In this document: positions 1-6,513 of the stretch, one piece after another
Position numbering within the stretch: position 1 is the first letter of the stretch
How the letters are laid out: every line of letters starts with the position of its first letter
Source: M3007 sp046296435
GTDB taxonomy: Bacteria; Bacteroidota; Bacteroidia; Chitinophagales; Saprospiraceae
DNA length: 18,157 nt
NCBI GenBank assembly: GCA_046296435.1
Contig: JBKBLI010000066.1
Span: 1 to 18,157 of the forward strand
Direction of reading: 5' to 3'
The notes under the pieces: generated by a model
Seen by the model: the letters and a program-made list of their open reading frames with translations, nothing else
The model's database searches: none
Told to the model about the DNA's origin: nothing
Made by a program: the position numbers and the translations under genes

Positions 1-1394
1 TTTTTGGCATAGCCCGGCGCTTCAACACAACGGTTGACGAAATCCGGCGGCTGAACAACTTGCGCAACGACACCCTCAACGTAGGGCAGTCGCTGCTTGT
101 GCCCGGGGCTGCTACGCCTCCTACGCCTACGCCCGCACCAACGCCTACTCCAACGCCTACTCCTACTCCCGCGCCTACTCCTGCGCCTACGCCCCCCACA
201 CCCACAGGCGTGCAGTCTTATCGGGTGGCGCCGGGAGATACGCTGTTCGCCATAGCCCGGCGTTTCAATACTACGGTTGACGAGATCCGGCGCTTGAACA
301 GCCTGCGCAGCGACGCATTGAGCGTCGGGCAGACAATTTTCGTGCCGGTAGCCGCCGCTCCCTCGCCACAGCCCCCGGCGCCCAACCCGCCGCCGGTCAA
401 TCCGCTTCCGCCTGCGCCCACACCCGCGCCTACTCCCCAAACGCCGCCTACTTCGCCGTTTGAACACTTGACAGCCCGTCGGGTTTTTCAGGTCGAAATC
501 AGGCAGGAAAGCGGTTTTCGGCGCTTTTTTCTTCGTGTTCCTTTGACCAATGGAACAGTAGTCAACGCCGTGATGCGGGACAATATCGCCAACTCGCGCC
601 ATATGGTCTATCCGCATGGAATCATGTATGTGGGTCAGTCGAAGATAGAATTGGATTTGGCCACCGTGCAATCGGTGGGCTTGAGTTGGGCGCAGGCGCG
701 CGCCTTGCAGTATGTCTCCACGCACGAGGGGTGTTTTGACGCCATCAATTCTTACGACAAGGCTATTTTCTCGTACGGATTTATCCAGTTTGCCGCCGCA
801 GCCGATGTGGGCGCCAGTTTGAATGTATTGCTCAACAGCATGCGACAACATGCGCCTGAGGCTTTCAACAGGATTTTTGGGCGCGTGGGGATCAGGGCCG
901 AGGGCGGGGGCGTAAGCGTGCTGGACGATCTGGGCGCCACGCTGAGGGGGGATCAAGCCTGGTTGTATATTCAGCGCAATGTTCCTGTTTACGGCGCTTT
1001 TGTGCAGGCGGGATTCGAACCTATGCTCATTCGCGAACAACTGCGCATGGCCAACACATTGTACGTGCAACCGGCGCTTAATTTCCGACTGGATCTGAAT
1101 ATCGGCGGCATCAACATACGTATCCCCCGACTACTGGATATCCTCAATTCGGAAGCCATGCTCACTGCGGTGATTGCTATTGCCATCAACCGCGGAAATG
1201 GCGGTATGAGCCGTATTGTGGCGGAAGCCGTATCGGCGGTGGCTCAGCGCGACCGCCTGCATACTGAGCAAGCGCTTCGAAATATCGACGAGCGGAGCGT
1301 ATGTTTGCACATCGCCGCCAATCACGAAGATGACCGGGTGCGCAACCGCGCGCAAGGCGTTATCGACGCGGGATTGAGTTTTGCCAAGGCTTGA
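1..1394 (+). CDS. LysM-repeat cell-wall protein with C-terminal lysozyme-like domain (5' partial)
   Basis: The reading frame is open from base 3, so the true start and any signal peptide lie left of the window. Visible order: the tail of one LysM module (3-104), a Pro/Thr-rich linker (about 108-209), a complete LysM module (about 219-347, with YRVAPGDTLFAIARRFN and a closing VGQ-IFVP), a second Pro-rich linker (about 351-455), and a C-terminal domain of about 310 residues. LysM modules bind N-acetylglucosamine glycans such as peptidoglycan. In the C-terminal domain, a helix ending in HEG (Glu at 726-728) is followed by NSYD and then SYGFIQFA. This resembles the catalytic Glu plus S-x-G-x-x-Q arrangement of the lysozyme/SLT superfamily, so I infer glycan-cleaving or glycan-binding activity in the envelope. 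The LysM call is firm; the lysozyme-like call is inference. The nearest downstream gene is convergent. Confidence 0.8.
   Translation, partial: FGIARRFNTTVDEIRRLNNLRNDTLNVGQSLLVPGAATPPTPTPAPTPTPTPTPTPAPTPAPTPPTPTGVQSYRVAPGDTLFAIARRFNTTVDEIRRLNSLRSDALSVGQTIFVPVAAAPSPQPPAPNPPPVNPLPPAPTPAPTPQTPPTSPFEHLTARRVFQVEIRQESGFRRFFLRVPLTNGTVVNAVMRDNIANSRHMVYPHGIMYVGQSKIELDLATVQSVGLSWAQARALQYVSTHEGCFDAINSYDKAIFSYGFIQFAAAADVGASLNVLLNSMRQHAPEAFNRIFGRVGIRAEGGGVSVLDDLGATLRGDQAWLYIQRNVPVYGAFVQAGFEPMLIREQLRMANTLYVQPALNFRLDLNIGGINIRIPRLLDILNSEAMLTAVIAIAINRGNGGMSRIVAEAVSAVAQRDRLHTEQALRNIDERSVCLHIAANHEDDRVRNRAQGVIDAGLSFAKA
3..104 (+). repeat. LysM repeat unit, copy 1 (partial)
   Basis: This copy matches 246-347 at an exact offset of 243 bp (81 codons). 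The two copies share the residues IARRFNTTVDEIRRLN and are also similar at the nucleotide level. This points to a duplicated LysM-plus-linker unit. The left edge cuts the unit, so more copies may lie upstream. Confidence 0.85.
108..209 (+). repeat. Low-complexity Pro/Thr/Ala linker repeat
   Basis: Imperfect tandem repeat of the codon pairs cct-acg, cct-act and gcg-cct, encoding a (PT)n/(PA)n linker between the two LysM modules. Such linkers are flexible wall-spanning spacers. The period-6 repeat is prone to slippage, so copy number could vary between strains. Confidence 0.8.
246..347 (+). repeat. LysM repeat unit, copy 2
   Basis: Second copy of the 81-codon LysM-plus-linker unit, without gaps relative to 3-104. 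The substitutions are mostly silent or conservative (for example NNLRND versus NSLRSD). The core residues of the LysM fold are kept. Confidence 0.85.
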
Positions 1395-1584
1395 GGCGCG
1401 ATGTGCCTGGAAGCTGATGCGGGCCTGAGACTTTGGGGAGTCCCCGCGCCTCTCGCCCGGATCCGCTTATTGGTAGTTTTTCCCAAAACGGCAACGATAG
1501 CCAATATTGCCGCCGCTGTGCAGCGGCGTGCCGGCTGTATGTAAATCAAGTAGTTTAGCGCTGCGTAAAAGCCTGAAGCGCGCC

Positions 1585-1980
1585 TCAGATTTCTTTTTCG
1601 CGGACGTAGGTCTCCTGATCCTTATATTTCGAAGGGCACTTGAGGAGCATGTCGCTGGCTTCGAAAATGTCGCCTTTCATGGCGCCGGTCAGGACGATTT
1701 GTTCGCTGCGTTCGAAATCCTGCGGCTTTGCAGCGCGCAATACTACCTGGCGGACTTCGCCCTTTTCATCTTTGAGGAAAAAGGACATGTAATCGGGATT
1801 GGTCTCCGGATCGTATTCAATGGGTCGGTCTTTGACCAATTCGCCGACGAGTTTGACTTTTTGACCGCTGGCGGAAGCCTGTGCAAATGTGGCGTAAGTG
1901 GTAAAATCTTTGCTGGAGGAGACCAGCACCCCGATGGCGGCCACAATGACGCCAATGGCGATGAGATGAGAAATTTTCAT
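1585..1980 (-). CDS. ccmE: CcmE-like cytochrome c maturation haem chaperone, CxxxY type
   Basis: 131 residues. CcmE is a membrane-anchored periplasmic OB-fold protein that carries haem covalently and delivers it for c-type cytochrome assembly. Visible here are one N-terminal membrane anchor (about residues 5-21), then a beta-rich domain with VKLVGELVKD, YMSFFLKDEKGE and IVLTGAMKGDIFEASDMLLKCPSKY. The canonical haem-binding motif is HxxxY; here it is C115-P-S-K-Y119. That matches the CxxxY class known from archaeal and some delta-proteobacterial CcmE proteins. The ATG at 1980 is preferred over a longer frame reaching 2100 because it begins directly at the membrane anchor and sits just after a TAnnTTTG element. 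No other ccm gene is visible beside it. Confidence 0.82.
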   Translation of the reverse strand: MKISHLIAIGVIVAAIGVLVSSSKDFTTYATFAQASASGQKVKLVGELVKDRPIEYDPETNPDYMSFFLKDEKGEVRQVVLRAAKPQDFERSEQIVLTGAMKGDIFEASDMLLKCPSKYKDQETYVREKEI

Positions 1981-1987
1981 ACGTTTG

Positions 1988-1995
1988 CAAAAGTA
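1988..1995 (-). promoter_or_regulatory. Bacteroidota-type -7 promoter element for ccmE
   Basis: The minus strand reads TACTTTTG, a full match to TAnnTTTG. Only 7 nt separate it from the ATG at 1980, so the transcript would be leaderless or nearly so. I see no clear TTG -33 box at the usual spacing. Confidence 0.55.
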
Positions 1996-2110
1996 TGTCG
2001 CGTTTTCAATAGCTGCGTTAAAACGCTTTTTTTGCTGTAAAGTTATGGCTGTGGATCGATTTTTAGCGAAAGAATCCTCGCTTTGCGCATTTGCGACCAC
2101 CGGCTCTTGT

Positions 2111-3307
2111 TCAGGACAGCACGCCCAACTTTTTTCCTACTTTGACGAATGCGGCTACAGCTTTTTCGAGGTGTTCAGGCTCGTGCGCGGCTGAGAGTTG
2201 CACGCGTATGCGCGCCTTGCCTTTGGGTACTACAGGATAGAAAAAGCCGATCACATAGATGCCTTCCCGGAGTAGCTCGGCTGCAAATTGCTGCGCCAAT
2301 GGGGCGTCGTAGAGCATGATGGGCACAATGGGGTGCTCGCCGGGGATGATGTCAAAACCGGCTTCGGACATGGCGCTTCTGAAAAATTGGGTATTACGCT
2401 CCAATTTGTCGCGGAGGGCTGTGCTGCCGCTGAGCAGGTCGAGCACTTTGATCGAAGCGCCTACGATGGAGGGCGCCACAGTGTTGGAGAAGAGGTAGGG
2501 ACGCGAGCGTTGTCGCAGCATTTCTACGATTTCGCGGCGGGCGGCCGTGAAGCCGCCGCTGGCGCCGCCCAGCGCTTTGCCGAGGGTTCCGGTGACGATA
2601 TCGATGCGGTCCATGACGCCGCGGTATTCGTGCGCCCCGCGCCCCGTGCGTCCGAGGAAGCCGGTTGAGTGGCATTCGTCGATGCCGACCATTGCCTCAT
2701 AGCGATCGGCCAGGTCGCATATTTTGTCCAGTTGGGCGATGGTTCCGTCCATGCTGAAGCTGCCGTCGGTGAAGACAAGGATGCGGCGGGCGCCGCCCTT
2801 GCGGGCTTCTTGAAGGGCCTCTTCCAGCGCCTGCATGTCGTTGTGTTTGTATCGGAAGCGGCGGGCCTTGCACAGGCGTATGCCGTCGATGATGGATGCG
2901 TGGTTCAACTCGTCGCTAATGATGGCGTCCTGATCGCCGAGTAACGGCTCAAAAAGGCCTCCGTTAGCGTCGAATGCCGCTGCGTATAAGATGCAGTCTT
3001 CCATGCCGAGGAACTCGGACAGTCTGGCTTCAAGGGTTTTGTGTATATCCTGCGTACCGCAGATAAAGCGCACCGACGACAAGCCGTATCCGTGCGTGCG
3101 GATGGCGTCTATGGCAGCCTCGATCACTTCGGGGTGGCTGCTCAGACCGAGATAGTTGTTGGCGCAAAAGTTGAGCACCGATGGATTGGCCGTCGTGTCG
3201 ATTACCGGCCCCTGGGGGGTGGTGATGATGCGTTCTTGCTTGAACAGGCCGGCGGCGCGGATTTCGTCGAGTTCTGTGGTAAGTTGTTGGCGGACGTCTC
3301 CGAACAT
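2111..3307 (-). CDS. kbl: 2-amino-3-ketobutyrate CoA ligase (glycine C-acetyltransferase)
   Basis: 398 residues, the same length as the E. coli enzyme and closely similar throughout. It is a cytosolic PLP enzyme of the alpha-oxoamine synthase family. It converts 2-amino-3-ketobutyrate, made from threonine by threonine dehydrogenase, plus CoA to glycine and acetyl-CoA. Visible motifs are NFCANNYLGL (46-55), SVRFICGTQ (78-86), SDELNHASIIDG (131-142), IDECHSTGF (209-217) and TGTLGKALGGASGG, with the PLP lysine at K244 as in E. coli. Serine palmitoyltransferase, a relative common in Bacteroidota, fits less well because the VRFICGTQ and PVVPKGKARIR segments are those of Kbl. No threonine dehydrogenase is adjacent. 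ccmE lies 130 nt downstream with its own promoter, and the gene upstream is cut off by a terminator. Confidence 0.95.
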   Translation of the reverse strand: MFGDVRQQLTTELDEIRAAGLFKQERIITTPQGPVIDTTANPSVLNFCANNYLGLSSHPEVIEAAIDAIRTHGYGLSSVRFICGTQDIHKTLEARLSEFLGMEDCILYAAAFDANGGLFEPLLGDQDAIISDELNHASIIDGIRLCKARRFRYKHNDMQALEEALQEARKGGARRILVFTDGSFSMDGTIAQLDKICDLADRYEAMVGIDECHSTGFLGRTGRGAHEYRGVMDRIDIVTGTLGKALGGASGGFTAARREIVEMLRQRSRPYLFSNTVAPSIVGASIKVLDLLSGSTALRDKLERNTQFFRSAMSEAGFDIIPGEHPIVPIMLYDAPLAQQFAAELLREGIYVIGFFYPVVPKGKARIRVQLSAAHEPEHLEKAVAAFVKVGKKLGVLS

Positions 3308-3383
3308 AAAGCGTTGCGTTTCTTTGTATCAGGACAAAGTGAAAAGTGCAGATGCGACTATGAAGTCTCTGACTGATTTTTTG

Positions 3384-3424
3384 AAAAAAAATTGCGGTCG
3401 GGAGCAGACTTGCTCCCGACCGCA
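3384..3424 (-). terminator. Strong intrinsic terminator after the OmpA-family gene
   Basis: Perfect 14-bp inverted repeat: tgcggtcgggagca at 3393-3406, loop gact, complementary arm at 3411-3424. On the minus strand it is followed at once by a run of eight T (plus-strand A at 3384-3391). It lies 52 nt past the stop codon of the DUF937-OmpA gene and 86 bp before the kbl start, so it separates the two transcripts. On the plus strand no T-run follows the stem, so termination is predicted in one direction only. Confidence 0.93.
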
Positions 3425-3475
3425 GCAAAGATAAGCCGAGTTTCGGCAATGTATCAAAAAACGCTGCGCTGAGAC

Positions 3476-4654
3476 TTATTTTTCCATCACACGCACGGCA
3501 ATACGGCGGTTTTGGGCGCGGCCTTCTTCCGTGTCGTTGGAAGCGACGGGGTGCTGCGAACCGTAGCCTTCGGCGCTCAGGCGACCTTTTTCGACGCCCA
3601 TGGACTCAAGGGCGGCCACAGTGGCGTTGGCGCGATCTTGCGAGAGCTTCATGTTGAGATCTTCGTTGCCGGTATTGTCGGTATATCCGCCTACTTTGAG
3701 TTTTACCTTGGGGAACGCCTTGAGGATCTGATAGATGTTGTTGAGTTGATCTTGCGATTTGTCCATATCGATTTCGGCGCTGCCTGTGCGGAAAGTGAGG
3801 CGGTCGAAGTTGAACCACGTAGTTTTGTCCACGGGCTTGTCGCTTTGGATGAATTCGATCAGCGCGTTTTCGATACCGCCTTTTACGCCGCGCAGTTCGA
3901 AGCCGGTAGCCAGCTTGGTCATGTAATCGGCGGCGCTTTGAGCGGCGTTGTTTACGGCATCCTGAGTTTTTTCAACGATTGCCGGCGTTTCCATCTTTGC
4001 TTCTGTCGGACGGTTGCAGTAGTTCATGTAGTAGATGACCGCGGCGCCGAGGGCGAGGAGGGCGAGCAAGGGCCAGAGCCAGGAGCGACCTTCAGTCGCT
4101 TTGGGCGCATCGATAGTGGGCAGGCTAAGACCCAATGCAGAGCCAATACCTGCGGGCAATGCGGAGAAGATTTGGTTTTTCTGGCCGAGCAACAAATTGG
4201 CCAGGCCTGCGGCGTTGAGTCCTTCCGTTTGAATTTTTTTGCTCAAAAAGCCCATGATGGCTGGACCAACAAGACCCATCAGGGAGGTGACGCTATTCTC
4301 GCGGGCTCCGGAGAAATTGGCTACGGCGCCGGCCAGACCTTTCACTTTGGAACCAAAGAGCGCGCCGAGCAGTTGGCCGGAGGCGTCCTTGGGATCGTTG
4401 TGAGCGAGGTTGCCGCCGCCGATCAGTCCGGAGAGGTTGTCGAGAACGGAGGGGTTGAAATTGGAGATGGCGTTGAAGACGCTCTGGAAGCCGCTCTTGT
4501 CGGAGGCTTTACCGACCAATCCGCCCAGAATTGAAGGAATCAGGGCCTGAATGGCCTTATTGATGACATTTTCGTTTTCGCCAAGGGTCTCGGAGGCTTT
4601 GTTGATGAGTTGTTGCGTGATGAGTGGTTTAATGACGTCGAGTAAATTGCTCAT
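3476..4654 (-). CDS. DUF937-transmembrane-OmpA family envelope protein
   Basis: 392 residues. The N-terminal part (about 1-180) is a DUF937-like helical domain rich in Gly, Leu and Ala, with repeated ILGGLVGKAS- and LLGALFGSK-like stretches. A single transmembrane segment follows at about 192-210, then a linker, then an OmpA C-terminal peptidoglycan-binding domain from about 282 to the end. In that domain VGGYTDNTGNEDLN places D326, and LSQDRA places R341, at the positions of the diaminopimelate-binding pair of OmpA; NRRI near the C terminus is also typical. There is no cleavable signal peptide; the N-terminal domain should be cytoplasmic and the OmpA domain periplasmic, tying the inner membrane to the wall. 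The role of DUF937 is unknown. The gene appears monocistronic, ending at the terminator at 3384-3424. Confidence 0.88.
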   Translation of the reverse strand: MSNLLDVIKPLITQQLINKASETLGENENVINKAIQALIPSILGGLVGKASDKSGFQSVFNAISNFNPSVLDNLSGLIGGGNLAHNDPKDASGQLLGALFGSKVKGLAGAVANFSGARENSVTSLMGLVGPAIMGFLSKKIQTEGLNAAGLANLLLGQKNQIFSALPAGIGSALGLSLPTIDAPKATEGRSWLWPLLALLALGAAVIYYMNYCNRPTEAKMETPAIVEKTQDAVNNAAQSAADYMTKLATGFELRGVKGGIENALIEFIQSDKPVDKTTWFNFDRLTFRTGSAEIDMDKSQDQLNNIYQILKAFPKVKLKVGGYTDNTGNEDLNMKLSQDRANATVAALESMGVEKGRLSAEGYGSQHPVASNDTEEGRAQNRRIAVRVMEK

Positions 4655-4754
4655 GGTTTAGATGCGTTTGTGTTTAGTTATGAATTACCACTTAAGAACG
4701 AAAAATTACTCTGCACGTCACACGTTTGACATTAATTTTTTGATAAGTTATTGA

Positions 4755-4825
4755 GTTTACACCTTTTTTGGCAAAAAATGGGCGGAAGCGCCTCTGCTTC
4801 CTTTTTCGAAAAAAAAGGTGTGAAC
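4755..4825. repeat. Long imperfect inverted repeat (hairpin element)
   Basis: Outer arms 4755-4769 and 4811-4825 pair over 15 positions with a single G-U pair. Inside them, A-rich 4773-4778 can pair with T-rich 4802-4806. The tip is a perfect GGAAGC/GCTTCC stem (4784-4789 and 4796-4801) with a 6-nt loop. The whole 71-nt element could fold as one long interrupted hairpin on either strand. It could be an extragenic repeat unit, an RNA structure or a cruciform site; the sequence alone does not decide. Confidence 0.6.
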
Positions 4826-4866
4826 AAGGGGAGGAGGGCGCGCAGCATGGCTTTGTGTTTCTTGCT

Positions 4867-4887
4867 GATGCATTGTTGTGATGCATC
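4867..4887. promoter_or_regulatory. Candidate operator dyad (7-7-7)
   Basis: GATGCAT at 4867-4873 and ATGCATC at 4881-4887 form a perfect inverted repeat with a 7-nt spacer, upstream of the FAD/4Fe-4S operon. The arms resemble those of NsrR-type nitric-oxide-responsive sites, but the spacer differs and no regulator gene is nearby, so a protein assignment would be a guess. Confidence 0.3.
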
Positions 4888-4941
4888 TGGGCGCCCGGGG
4901 CGCCTCAGTATCGCCGTTGCTCGCTTTGCATTCAGATTTCG

Positions 4942-4961
4942 AATGTCCGAATTGGGACATT
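4942..4961. promoter_or_regulatory. Candidate operator dyad (7-6-7)
   Basis: AATGTCC (4942-4948) and GGACATT (4955-4961) are perfect inverted repeats with a 6-nt spacer. The dyad lies 57 bp upstream of the TAACTTTG element of the redox operon, a plausible activator position. It is followed by T-rich sequence, so a weak terminator for leftward-initiated readthrough is an alternative. Confidence 0.35.
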
Positions 4962-5008
4962 TAGATTTATTTTTGTGTACGAAACATCCAAAATATATTT
5001 TGCGATCG

Positions 5009-5026
5009 TAATTTTGTATAACTTTG
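5009..5026 (+). promoter_or_regulatory. Tandem Bacteroidota -7 elements for the redox operon
   Basis: TAATTTTG (5009-5016) and TAACTTTG (5019-5026) both match TAnnTTTG in full, ten bases apart. A TTG at 5000-5002 could serve as -33 box for the second element with slightly short spacing. Transcription from here would give a leader of about 100 nt before the ATG at 5131. Confidence 0.6.
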
Positions 5027-5130
5027 TTGCTTCATCATCAAAATATCTCTGCTTTTTGCTGCTTTGACGCCAAACAGCGTTGTTCTAAAGCGCGTGTTCG
5101 CAGGCTGATTTTTTTTAAAAATGCCATTTT

Positions 5131-6477
5131 ATGAATATTGTTATCATCGGTAACGGTATTGCCGGTACCAATGCCGCCCGTCACATCCGCAAGCGAAACA
5201 GCGATTGTCGGATTGTCATAATCTCGGAGGAGAGTTTGCAGCCTTTTTCTCGTACGGCGCTGATGTATATATACATGGGACACCTGCGCCTCAGGGACAC
5301 CTATCTGTATGAGGACTGGTTTTGGGACAAAAATCGCATTGAGCGGGTTTTGGGGCGGGTGACCGGCGTCGATACCGCTCTCAAAATGATACATTTATCT
5401 GACGGCAGTGAAATGACCTACGACCGCCTGATCATCGCTACCGGCTCAAAGTCCAACAAATTCGGTTGGCCGGGGCAGGACTTGCAGGGCGTGCGGGGCT
5501 TGTATCATTTGCAGGATTTGGAGGCGATGGAGGCGTGCAGCAAAGGGCTGCAACGCGCCGTGGTGGTGGGCGGCGGGCTAATCGGTATCGAAATGGTTGA
5601 GATGTTCCTCTCTCGTGGAATTCCGGTGACTTTTCTGGTTCGCGAACGGAGCTTTTGGAATTTTGTGTTGCCGCCGGAGGAGAGCCAAATGATCAATCGC
5701 CATATCCGCGAACACGGAGTAGATCTGCGCCTTGGCGTCGAGTTGCAGGAGATTATAGACGACGGGTATGGACGCGCGCGCGCGGTCAGGACCAAAACGG
5801 GCGAGGAAATCCCCTGCGGTTTTGTCGGCTTGACGGTTGGGGTCAGCCCCAATGTTGATTTTCTGCGCGGCAGCGGTATCGCGCTAAATCGCGGGGTGTT
5901 GGCCGACGAATATTTGCAGACCTCGGCGCCGGATGTGTACGCCATAGGCGACTGCGCCGAACTGCGCAACCCGCCGCCCGGGCGGCGACCCATCGAGGCG
6001 ATTTGGTACGCCGGGCGCATGATGGGGCAGACTGTTGCAGCGACTATTTGTGGCCAGCCGGAGCGCTATGCGCCCCGCTTGTGGTTCAATTCGGCCAAGT
6101 TTTTTGATATTGAGTACCAAATATACGGCGACGTGCCGGCCTTGGCGCCCGAGGGGGTAGCGTCTTTGTACTGGGAACATCCGCAGGGCAAAAAGGCGGT
6201 CAGGATCAATTATCGAAAGGAAGATGGCGCGGTGTTGGGATTCCACTTGATGGGCGTTCGTTACCGCCATGAGGTGTGCGAGCGCTGGATTCTGACCCGG
6301 ACGCCAATCCGGGAGGTGCTCGAGAATCTGGCCTTGGCTAATTTTGATCCTGAATTTTATCGCGCGTACGAGCCGGAGATCATCTCGCTATACAATACCC
6401 AAACCGGCGCCGCGTTGCGTCCCCGTTCCTCCCGCTCGCTGGGCAAAGTACTGTCATTTTTAAAATCGGCCCATTGA
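5131..6477 (+). CDS. FAD/NAD(P)H-dependent oxidoreductase (NirB/rubredoxin-reductase-like fold)
   Basis: 448 residues, soluble, no signal peptide. It is a class of pyridine-nucleotide oxidoreductase that passes electrons from NAD(P)H through FAD to a partner protein. The FAD-binding Rossmann motif is GNGIAG at 7-12. A substrate-side motif IIATGSKSN is at 101-109. The second, NAD(P)H-binding Rossmann motif is GGGLIGIE at 147-154. The conserved flavin-contact motif VYAIGDCAE is at 269-277. There is no CxxC redox disulfide, which excludes the thioredoxin/glutathione reductase type and favours ferredoxin/rubredoxin-reductase or NirB-type electron delivery. The ATG is 36 nt from a membrane 4Fe-4S gene downstream, so the two are likely one operon and redox partners. 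The physiological acceptor is unknown. Confidence 0.85.
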   Translation: MNIVIIGNGIAGTNAARHIRKRNSDCRIVIISEESLQPFSRTALMYIYMGHLRLRDTYLYEDWFWDKNRIERVLGRVTGVDTALKMIHLSDGSEMTYDRLIIATGSKSNKFGWPGQDLQGVRGLYHLQDLEAMEACSKGLQRAVVVGGGLIGIEMVEMFLSRGIPVTFLVRERSFWNFVLPPEESQMINRHIREHGVDLRLGVELQEIIDDGYGRARAVRTKTGEEIPCGFVGLTVGVSPNVDFLRGSGIALNRGVLADEYLQTSAPDVYAIGDCAELRNPPPGRRPIEAIWYAGRMMGQTVAATICGQPERYAPRLWFNSAKFFDIEYQIYGDVPALAPEGVASLYWEHPQGKKAVRINYRKEDGAVLGFHLMGVRYRHEVCERWILTRTPIREVLENLALANFDPEFYRAYEPEIISLYNTQTGAALRPRSSRSLGKVLSFLKSAH

Positions 6478-6513
6478 AGCGGGTGCATTTTTTTCAAAAA
6501 AAAACGATATAAG

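Larger units (their letters stand above)
4655..5130. other. 476-bp intergenic region between divergent genes
   Basis: No convincing gene is seen. Short open frames here are low-complexity and lack family resemblance. It holds a long imperfect hairpin (4755-4825), two shorter dyads (4867-4887 and 4942-4961), a GC-rich pair of GGCGCC palindromes (4890-4904), and tandem TAnnTTTG elements (5009-5026). The right half is AT-rich. It presumably carries the promoters and regulatory sites of both flanking genes. Confidence 0.6.

Noticed and set aside
1511..1528. Perfect 8-bp inverted repeat CGCCGCTG/CAGCGGCG between the convergent LysM and ccmE genes
   Set aside because: Position suits a shared terminator, but the loop is only 2-4 nt and no T-run follows on either strand, so I did not list it as a terminator.
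1507..2040. Plus-strand 177-codon frame opposite ccmE
   Set aside because: It is antisense to a recognisable CcmE, and its translation shows no known domain.
3512..4534. Long 340-codon plus-strand frame opposite the OmpA-family gene
   Set aside because: A mirror frame of a clearly coding minus-strand gene with D326/R341 OmpA motifs; typical of GC-rich antisense openness.
4692..4886. Minus-strand 64-codon open frame in the intergenic region
   Set aside because: Low-complexity Lys/Arg/Phe-rich translation that runs through the long inverted repeat; no family resemblance or promoter.
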